NCBI GenBank assembly: GCA_005240015.1
Contig: SBBV01000268.1
Span: 1 to 8,233, forward strand
DNA length: 8,233 nt
Origin: Candidatus Odyssella thessalonicensis
Lineage (GTDB): Bacteria > Pseudomonadota > Alphaproteobacteria > Bin65
Reading direction: 5' to 3'
The notes below the pieces were generated by a model. That model did not search any database. It was not told where the DNA came from and saw nothing but the letters and a program-made list of their open reading frames with translations. Positions within the stretch are counted from its first letter, which is position 1; every line of letters begins with the position of its first letter. A program made the translations under genes and the position numbers. Positions 3,233-8,233 of the stretch are shown piece after piece.

Positions 3233-5584
3233 CTACCGCCGCAGCGCCCGCCACACCGCCTCGGGCGTGGCCGGCATGTCGATATGCGCGACACCGGCCT
3301 CGGCGAGCGCGTCGATGAGCGCGTTGATCACCGCGGGCGGCGCGCCGGTCGCCCCGCCTTCGCCCGCGCCTTTGACGCCGATCGGATTGGTCCGGCACGG
3401 CACCTCGTGCGTGTCGACGGCGATCGCGGGCAGATCGGCGGCGCGCGGCAGCGCGTAGTCCATCAGCGAGCCCGAGAGCAGTTGACCCGTTTCGCGGTCG
3501 TAGACGACCTGCTCCATGAGCGCCTGGCCTGCGCCCTGCGCGATGCCGCCCTGCGCCTGGCCGTGCACGATGAGCGGGTTGATGACTCGGCCGACGTCGT
3601 CGACCGCGGTGTAGCGCGTGATGCACGCGCGACCGGTTTCGGGATCGACCTCGACCTCGCAGACGTGGCAGCCATTGGGGAAGGTGAGCCCCTCGGTGCG
3701 GTATTCGAGATCGCCGGCGAGCTCGCCGCGTAGCGTTTCCGGCAACGCGCCATCGCGCGCGGCTCTCGCGGCCTCGGCCAGCGTCACCACGCGATCGGTG
3801 CCGCGCACGCGGAAGGCGCCGGCCGCACACTCGATGTCCTCGGCGGCGGCTTCGAGCAGATGGCTCGCGATCGCGGTGCCTCTCTCGATCAGCGCCTTCG
3901 CGGCGCCGAGCATGGCGCTGCCCGCCATGCGCATCGAGCGCGAGCCGTGCGTGCCGGCGCCCTTCGCGACGAGCGCGGTGTCTCCGTACACGATGCGCAC
4001 TCTGTCGAACGGGATGCCGAGCCGCTCGGCGACGAGCTGCGCATAGCTGGTCTCGTGTCCTTGCCCATGGCTGTGCGTGCCGACGAGGGCCGTGACACTG
4101 CCGTCGGGCTCGGCGCGGAGCTTCGCATATTCGAGCGGCTGGCCGCCGGCGCTCTCGATGTAGCAGCCGACGCCGCGCCCCAGCAGCTTGCCGCGCTGCC
4201 GCGCCTCCTCCTTGCGCGTCGGAAAGCCGAACCAGTCGGCGGCGAGCAGCGCCTTCTCCATCACCGCCTCGAACTCGCCGCTGTCGTAGGCGGAGCCGAC
4301 CGCGCTCTTGTAGGGCATCGCCTCGGGCGCCACGAAATTACGCCGGCGCAGCTCGATGCGGTCGATGCCGATCTCGCGCGCCGCCGCATCGACGAGGCGC
4401 TCCATCGCGTAGATCGCCTCGGCGCGCCCCACGCCGCGATAGGCGTTGATCGGCGCGCAATTGGTGAAGGCGGCGCGGAGCCGCACATAGGCCGCGGGCA
4501 CCGCGTAGACGCTGGTGGCGAGCCGCATGATGTTGACCGCCGCCGCCCAGTGGCCGAGCGTCGAGATGTAGGCGCCGATGTTGTGGAGACCCTCGAGCCG
4601 CACCGCGCGGAAGCGCCCGTCCGCGTCGAGCGCCAGCGCCGCGTCGAACACGTGGTCGCGGCCTTGCGTGTCGGAAAGGAAGTTCTCGCTGCGGTCGGCG
4701 CGCCACTTCACCGGCCGGCCGGTGAGCTTCGCCGCAACGCAGGCGAGAATGTGCTCGGGATAGAGGAAGCTCCGCGCGCCGAAGCCGCCGCCGACATCGT
4801 CGGCGAGCACGCGGATGCGCTCGGCCGGCACGTCGAGCACCTGCGAGAGCACGAGGCGCTGGCGCTGCACGCTCTGCGTGCCGCAGCGGAGCGTCCAGCG
4901 CTCCGCCGCCGTATCGTAGGCGGCGAGCGCCACGCGCGGCTCGAGGTAATGGACGATGAGCCGGTTGTTGACGTGGCGGAGCTTCACCACATGCGCGGCG
5001 GCGGCAAATGCGCGCTCGGTCGCGGCCGTGTCGCCGTGCTCGGTGTCGAAGCAGAGGTTGCTCGAAAGCTCCTCCCATAACCGCGGCGTGCCCGGCGCCA
5101 GCGCGCGCTCGGCATCGGTGACCGGCGCGAGCTCCTCGTACTCGACGGCGATGCGCTCGGCGGCGTCCTGCGCCCGCGCGCGCGTGTTGGCCACGACGAA
5201 CGCCACCGCCTCGCCGGCAAAGCGCACCTTGCCGCGCGCGAGCGGGTAGTACGGCGGATCGGGCAGCGGCGAGCCGTCGCGATTGGGAAAGGTCGAGCTG
5301 GGCTGGCGCGTCCAGGTCGGGATCGGCTTGACGCCCTCGCGCTCGAGCTCGGCCGCGGTCAGCACCGCGCGCACGCCCTTGAATTTCCGTGCGCGCTCGG
5401 TGTCGATATGGAGAATTCGCGCATGCGCGTGCGGTGCCCGCAGCACATAGCCATGCGCCATGCCGGGCAGCGCGAAATCGTCGCCGAAGCGGCCCTGGCC
5501 CGAGACGAGGCGCCGGTCTTCGACCCGGCGCACCGGCTGCCCGACGCCGAAGCTTCCCACCGGCCCGAGCGTGCGCGCTTGCAT
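3233..5584 (-). CDS. Molybdenum hydroxylase large subunit (xanthine dehydrogenase / CoxL-like)
   Basis: The 783-residue product is the molybdenum-cofactor-binding large subunit of the xanthine oxidase family; such enzymes hydroxylate aldehydes, purines or aromatic heterocycles, or oxidise CO. The N-terminal a/b-hammerhead domain (about residues 10-160) includes GQPVRRVEDRRLVSGQGRF and KVRFAGEAVAFVVA. Cofactor-binding motifs follow: VGGGFGAR (264-271), NAYRGVGRAEA (380-390), THSHGQGHETSYAQ (503-516) and GSRSM (547-551). KGAGEGGATGAPPA (738-751) contains the expected catalytic glutamate, Glu742. The active-site loop is AYRGVGR, not the AYRCSFR of true CO dehydrogenase, so CO oxidation is not supported and the substrate is unknown. 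There is no Tat signal, as expected for a cytoplasmic large subunit. Two ATGs compete; I chose 5582-5584 because GAGG lies nine bases upstream, overlapping the alternative start at 5597-5599 (788 residues). No FAD or 2Fe-2S subunit gene adjoins it on either side, which is unusual. Confidence 0.94.
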   Translation of the reverse strand: MQARTLGPVGSFGVGQPVRRVEDRRLVSGQGRFGDDFALPGMAHGYVLRAPHAHARILHIDTERARKFKGVRAVLTAAELEREGVKPIPTWTRQPSSTFPNRDGSPLPDPPYYPLARGKVRFAGEAVAFVVANTRARAQDAAERIAVEYEELAPVTDAERALAPGTPRLWEELSSNLCFDTEHGDTAATERAFAAAAHVVKLRHVNNRLIVHYLEPRVALAAYDTAAERWTLRCGTQSVQRQRLVLSQVLDVPAERIRVLADDVGGGFGARSFLYPEHILACVAAKLTGRPVKWRADRSENFLSDTQGRDHVFDAALALDADGRFRAVRLEGLHNIGAYISTLGHWAAAVNIMRLATSVYAVPAAYVRLRAAFTNCAPINAYRGVGRAEAIYAMERLVDAAAREIGIDRIELRRRNFVAPEAMPYKSAVGSAYDSGEFEAVMEKALLAADWFGFPTRKEEARQRGKLLGRGVGCYIESAGGQPLEYAKLRAEPDGSVTALVGTHSHGQGHETSYAQLVAERLGIPFDRVRIVYGDTALVAKGAGTHGSRSMRMAGSAMLGAAKALIERGTAIASHLLEAAAEDIECAAGAFRVRGTDRVVTLAEAARAARDGALPETLRGELAGDLEYRTEGLTFPNGCHVCEVEVDPETGRACITRYTAVDDVGRVINPLIVHGQAQGGIAQGAGQALMEQVVYDRETGQLLSGSLMDYALPRAADLPAIAVDTHEVPCRTNPIGVKGAGEGGATGAPPAVINALIDALAEAGVAHIDMPATPEAVWRALRR

Positions 5585-5666
5585 GCGACTTCGCCTCATT
5601 CGTTAACGCGCGGCACTCTGTTGCGGCGCGTGCGGCGATGCAACCGTTAACCCCGCTCTCCACAAG

Positions 5667-5723
5667 CCAAGGTCTTGGCGCGGCGCCGGGTTTCTCTTAT
5701 GAAAGTAGTGGGGAAGACCTTGG
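5667..5723. repeat. 10-bp inverted repeat spanning the hspQ promoter
   Basis: CCAAGGTCTT (5667-5676) and AAGACCTTGG (5714-5723) are perfect reverse complements with 37 bases between. The left half overlaps the predicted -35 of hspQ and the right half falls just after the predicted transcript start, so the pair brackets the promoter. It could be a looping operator serving hspQ, the divergent molybdenum hydroxylase gene, or both. This role is inference from position. Confidence 0.6.
5674..5701 (+). promoter_or_regulatory. Predicted heat-shock-like promoter of hspQ
   Basis: CTTGGC (5674-5679), 16 bases, then CTTATG (5696-5701) resembles the alphaproteobacterial RpoH pattern (CTTG with a CyTAT-type -10). 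The offset hexamers TTGGCG (5675-5680) and TTATGA (5697-5702) also make a passable housekeeping promoter with a 16-base spacer. The transcript start would be near 5708, giving a leader of about 44 bases. HspQ is heat-inducible in E. coli, which makes the RpoH reading attractive but not proven. Confidence 0.5.
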
Positions 5724-5725
5724 GG

Positions 5726-5739
5726 CGCACGCGCGTGCG
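5726..5739 (+). promoter_or_regulatory. 14-bp palindrome in the hspQ leader
   Basis: CGCACGCGCGTGCG is a perfect palindrome ending 12 bases before the hspQ ATG. In the leader RNA it could fold as CGCAC-GCGC-GTGCG. No Shine-Dalgarno sequence is seen in the 12 bases that follow, so the hairpin may influence translation start. Confidence 0.4.
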
Positions 5740-5751
5740 GCGCTAACTCTA

Positions 5752-6075
5752 ATGAGAACGGCAAAATTCCGCATCGGGCAGGTGGTCAGGCATCGCGTCT
5801 ATCCGTTCCGCGGCGTCATCTTCGACGTCGATCCGGTGTTCGCCAACACCGAGGAATGGTACGCGTCGATCCCGCCCGAGATCCGGCCGAACAAGGACCA
5901 GCCCTTCTATCACCTGCTCGCCGAGAACGCGGAATCGACCTACATCGCCTACGTCTCCGAGCAGAACCTGCTGCCCGACGAGTCGGGCAAGCCCGTCGGC
6001 CATCCGCAGGTCGGCGACATGTTCGGCGAGTTCAAGAACGGCGGCTACACGCCGCGCAATCGCCCGGTGAACTGA
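5752..6075 (+). CDS. hspQ: Heat shock protein HspQ
   Basis: The 107-residue product belongs to the HspQ/YccV-like family. In E. coli the homologue binds hemimethylated DNA in vitro, helps degrade a mutant DnaA protein, and acts as an adaptor and specificity factor for Lon protease. Family landmarks are AKFRIGQVVRHRVYPFRGVIFDVDP (residues 4-28), NTEEWY (32-37), KDQPFYHLLAENAE (48-61), YIAYVSEQNLLPD (64-76) and HPQVGDMF (84-91). The length is normal. The frame is open upstream to 5389, but family similarity begins at MRTAKF, so the ATG at 5752-5754 is chosen even though no clear Shine-Dalgarno precedes it. It is divergent from the molybdenum hydroxylase gene and overlaps the brkB-like gene tail to tail by 31 bases. 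A heat-shock-like promoter, an inverted repeat and a palindromic leader lie upstream. Confidence 0.95.
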   Translation: MRTAKFRIGQVVRHRVYPFRGVIFDVDPVFANTEEWYASIPPEIRPNKDQPFYHLLAENAESTYIAYVSEQNLLPDESGKPVGHPQVGDMFGEFKNGGYTPRNRPVN

Positions 6076-6920
6076 GCCGCGCCCGGCTCCTCGCGTTCGG
6101 CGGCGCTCGCTGCGATGGTTTCGGCGCCGAACAGAATGATCTGCGCGGTGTAGTAGACCCACACCAGGAACACGACCAGTGCCCCGGCGGCGCCGTAGCC
6201 GGATTTGACGCCGCTCCACTCGACGTAAAGGCCGAACACGGCCTTGCCCAGCGCGTAGAGGATCGCGGTGACGATGGCGCCGCGCCAGACGTGGCGCCCG
6301 GCGAAGTGCGAGGTGAGGCGGAAGACGAGCGCGAAGATGCCGGCAGTCAGCGCGAGCGAGACGACGAACTCGACCGTGCGCCAGAGCAGCGCCGAGCCCG
6401 GCAGTTCGCGGCCCAATCCCTCTAGGCCGGCGAGCGCGGCGGAGACCACCAACGCCGCCATCAGCAAGAGGCCGCCGCCCACGACCATCACGGTCGCGAT
6501 CGTGTAGGTGCCGACGACGCGGACGAAGCCGCTCGGCGTCGGCTTCGCCTCGCTCCGCCAGATGCGCCCCAGGACCGAGCGCAGCGAGGCGAAGAAGCTC
6601 ACCGCGCCGATCACCAGCGCCGCGCTGCCGACGAGCGCGGCCCAGAAGCCCTCGCGCGGCTTGGCGGCGATGTCGACGAGGCCCAGCAGCGCCTTGGCCG
6701 GCTCGGCGCCGAGCTGCTGGACGAGCTGCGCCTCGAGCTCGCGGCGAACCGACCCTTCGCCAAAGGCAAGGCCGGCGATGGCCGCGGCGATGACCAGCAG
6801 CGGCGCAACCGAGAACAGGCTGTAGTAGGCGAGCCCGGCGCCCAGCTGCGACGCGTCGTCGTCATACCATCGGCGCGCGGCCCGGCCGAGGATGCGACCC
6901 CATTCTCCGATCGCTGACAC
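6045..6920 (-). CDS. BrkB/YihY family inner membrane protein
   Basis: The 291-residue product is an inner-membrane protein of the YihY/BrkB family (formerly called RNase BN in error); its transport or envelope role is unsettled. About six hydrophobic segments are visible, near residues 28-52, 92-112, 133-163, 179-201, 212-233 and 243-267. The family signatures are GAGLAYYSLFSVAPLLVI (27-44), RHVWRGAIVTAILYALGK (209-226) and YGAAGALVVFLVWVYYTAQI (242-261). The start is GTG at 6918-6920: the first residues SAIGEWGRILGRA fit the family's short cytoplasmic N terminus, there is no in-frame ATG nearby, and the ATG at 6901-6903 is in another frame. No strong Shine-Dalgarno is seen, so translation may be weak. 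Its last ten codons overlap the end of hspQ on the opposite strand. It lies 100 bases downstream of the HlyD-type gene on the same strand, so read-through is possible. Confidence 0.93.
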   Translation of the reverse strand: MSAIGEWGRILGRAARRWYDDDASQLGAGLAYYSLFSVAPLLVIAAAIAGLAFGEGSVRRELEAQLVQQLGAEPAKALLGLVDIAAKPREGFWAALVGSAALVIGAVSFFASLRSVLGRIWRSEAKPTPSGFVRVVGTYTIATVMVVGGGLLLMAALVVSAALAGLEGLGRELPGSALLWRTVEFVVSLALTAGIFALVFRLTSHFAGRHVWRGAIVTAILYALGKAVFGLYVEWSGVKSGYGAAGALVVFLVWVYYTAQIILFGAETIAASAAEREEPGAAQFTGRLRGV

Positions 6921-6938
6921 GTGTTCGTTCGCGCGCCG

Positions 6939-6972
6939 CTCCGTTGCTGGCGGCCGCGAAGCTGAAACGGAG
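6939..6972. repeat. 7-bp inverted repeat upstream of the BrkB gene
   Basis: CTCCGTT (6939-6945) and AACGGAG (6966-6972) pair across 20 bases that contain the palindrome GCGGCCGC (6951-6958 region). It lies between the HlyD-type gene and the GTG start of the BrkB gene. No T-tract follows on either strand; it may be an operator or a leader hairpin. Confidence 0.4.
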
Positions 6973-6997
6973 GAACGAGGCGGGCAGTTCCGTCTCG

Positions 6998-7014
6998 CGT
7001 CAGCGGCGCTGACG
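6998..7014 (-). terminator. GC-rich hairpin just past the HlyD-type gene
   Basis: CGTCAGCG-G-CGCTGACG is an 8-bp perfect palindrome around one base (more realistically a 6-bp stem with a 5-base loop). It begins 6 bases beyond the stop codon at 7021-7023. CGCGTCAGCG recurs as a direct repeat at 6996-7005 and 7017-7026, the second copy reaching over the stop. There is no T-run, so it is a weak terminator candidate and may only protect the 3' end of the message. Confidence 0.4.
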
Positions 7015-7020
7015 GCCGCG

Positions 7021-8233
7021 TCAGCGCTCGCCGAGCGAGTCGCTCAGCAGGCGATAGAATGGATCCAGGAAGCGATCGAGGATCGTGCGCCGGCCGGTCT
7101 TGATGTCGACCTGGCCGTTCATGCCGGGAATGATCGGCAGGATCTGGCGGTCGCGCTCGAGATAGGCCTTCTGCGTGCGCACGCGCACGCGGTAGTAGGT
7201 CTCGCGCTCGCCGCCTGCGTTCTTCTTCTCGTCGACGATCGCGTCCGAGCTGATCTCCACGACCTTGCCTTCGAGGCCGCCGAAGATCGAGTAGTCGTAG
7301 GCGCTGATCTTGACCGTCGCATCCTGCTCGAGCCGCACGAACGCGATGTCCTTGGGCTTGATGCGCACCTCGACGAGCAGCGTGTCCTCGGCTGGCACGA
7401 TCTCGATGAGCGCGTCGCCGGCCTTGACCACGCCGCCGACGGTGGTGACGCCCACGGTCTTGACGATGCCGTTCACCGGCGAGCGCAGATCGGTGAGCTC
7501 GAGCGTCTGGCCCTCCTTCCGGATCTGCGGACGCAGCGCCGCGATCTGCGCCTCGGCCTCGTTGAGCTCCTTCCTCGCCTCGGAGCGGAACTGCGCGCGC
7601 TTGTCCTCGACCTTCTGCTGCGCCTCGCGCAGCGCCGCTTCGGCGCGCGGCACGCCGCGCCGCTCGCTCTCGAGCTGGCCCGCGGTCTCGACCGAGGCGC
7701 GCTGCGCCTGCTGGCATTCGGTGAGCGCCGCCGAGCCCTCGCGATAGGCCTTGCAGGTGTCGGCCTCCTCGGCGCGCTGGAGGCGGAGGCGCGCGTCGAG
7801 CCGCGCCACGGTGCTCTTGCTCTCGCGCAGCTGCTGCTCCTTCTGCGCCACCTGCTGCTCGAGCGTCGCGAGCTCGCCGCGATACTGCTGTGCGCGGCTC
7901 CGGAACGCCGCGTTCTCGGCCTCGACCTCGCGCGGCGCGCTCTGGCGCACCTCGGCCGGGAACGCGATCGCGCCGCGGCCCTCGGCCTCGGCGGTGAGCC
8001 GCGCGGCGCGCGCCATCAGCGCGTAGAGCCGCGCGAGCTTCTCATCGAGCGTCGCCCTGGAGGGCGTGCTGTCGATCTGCATCAGGCGCTGATTGGCGCG
8101 TACCTGATCGCCTTCCTTGACGAAGATCGCCTTGACCACGCCGGCGTCGGGCGCCTGCACGACCTTGTTCTGCCCCGAGGCGATGACCCGCGAGTCGCCG
8201 CGCGTGATCTCGTCCATGTAGGAGAGACGCGCC
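7021..8233 (-). CDS. HlyD-family type I secretion adaptor (5' end beyond window)
   Basis: About 404 residues are visible; the gene enters from the right edge. The missing part should be the short cytoplasmic N terminus and its single membrane anchor, so the ATG at 8215-8217 is probably internal: the frame stays open upstream (ARLSY before MDEITRG). Counting from that Met, the first half of the lipoyl-like domain is at 13-49 (SGQNKVVQAPDAGVVKAIFV then EGDQVRANQRLMQID), a long Gln/Glu/Ala/Arg-rich coiled-coil hairpin spans about 52-238, and the second lipoyl half is LRSPVNGIVKT (244-254). The beta-barrel part and the family terminus PGMNGQVDIKTGRRTILDRFLDPF (364-387) follow. The protein links an inner-membrane ABC exporter to an outer-membrane TolC-like channel for one-step secretion. 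An ABC transporter gene is expected just upstream, outside the window. Cys155 and Cys168 near the predicted hairpin tip are unusual. Confidence 0.94.
   Translation of the reverse strand, partial: ARLSYMDEITRGDSRVIASGQNKVVQAPDAGVVKAIFVKEGDQVRANQRLMQIDSTPSRATLDEKLARLYALMARAARLTAEAEGRGAIAFPAEVRQSAPREVEAENAAFRSRAQQYRGELATLEQQVAQKEQQLRESKSTVARLDARLRLQRAEEADTCKAYREGSAALTECQQAQRASVETAGQLESERRGVPRAEAALREAQQKVEDKRAQFRSEARKELNEAEAQIAALRPQIRKEGQTLELTDLRSPVNGIVKTVGVTTVGGVVKAGDALIEIVPAEDTLLVEVRIKPKDIAFVRLEQDATVKISAYDYSIFGGLEGKVVEISSDAIVDEKKNAGGERETYYRVRVRTQKAYLERDRQILPIIPGMNGQVDIKTGRRTILDRFLDPFYRLLSDSLGER

Noticed and set aside
3211..3315. Short plus-strand ORF with a strong AAGGGGGAGGGG ribosome-like site before its ATG
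   Set aside because: It encodes an Arg/Pro/Ala-rich 34-residue peptide that is antisense to the hydroxylase C terminus.
2840..3733. A 297-codon plus-strand frame starting with GTG
   Set aside because: It crosses the repeat arrays and then runs antisense to the conserved C-terminal domain of the molybdenum hydroxylase.
3860..5080. A 406-codon plus-strand frame inside the hydroxylase gene
   Set aside because: It is the antisense shadow of a strongly conserved enzyme in high-GC sequence.
3233..5584. True CO dehydrogenase large subunit
   Set aside because: The diagnostic AYRCSFR loop is replaced by AYRGVGR, so CO oxidation cannot be claimed.
6611..7717. A 368-codon minus-strand frame joining the adaptor and BrkB regions
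   Set aside because: It is an alternative frame of both genes, rich in Arg and Ala, and contradicts the clear family matches in the other frames.

Overview
The window looks like a piece of chromosome from a GC-rich proteobacterium, most likely an alphaproteobacterium. The reasons are strong G/C bias at third codon positions, a short alphaproteobacterial-type HspQ, and intergenic palindromic repeats built on a 'GTCCCCGC-GAAA-GCGGGGAC' core. This placement is inference from style; there is no rRNA or other marker gene. I see no tRNA, CRISPR array, transposase or phage gene.

Layout from left to right. Positions 1-111 are intergenic and carry a 13-bp inverted repeat just past the dapF stop. Six of the seven protein genes I am confident of lie on the minus strand. 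dapF (112-960) makes diaminopimelate epimerase for lysine and peptidoglycan synthesis. It is preceded by a REP-type repeat pair (1062-1167). Next comes a small cysteine-based protein phosphatase (1241-1738). A second, larger repeat element follows (1859-2037), with nested hairpins inside. A possible 36-residue ORF (2053-2163) lies just downstream of an unrecognised 148-residue gene (2225-2671). That gene has a well-formed promoter whose 17-nt spacer is filled by a perfect palindromic operator.

Positions 2672-3232 hold no convincing gene but have the strangest DNA in the window: 10-bp, helically phased repeats arranged as a long inverted repeat (2981-3103) and a second family of four 10-bp direct repeats (3155-3194). 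A large molybdenum hydroxylase subunit (3233-5584) follows, without its usual FAD and iron-sulfur partner genes on either side.

A 167-bp divergent region separates it from hspQ (5752-6075), the only plus-strand gene. This region has a heat-shock-like promoter, an inverted repeat and a palindromic 5' leader. hspQ overlaps tail to tail with a BrkB/YihY-type membrane protein gene (6045-6920). The right edge is the C-terminal part of a HlyD-family type I secretion adaptor (7021 to beyond 8233), whose N-terminal cytoplasmic and membrane part lies outside the window.

The genes do not form one pathway. The window is mostly ordinary housekeeping and accessory genes, and the interest is in the intergenic DNA: two composite REP elements, two 10-bp periodic arrays and an operator-in-spacer promoter. 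I found no clear sign of a whole new multi-gene system.
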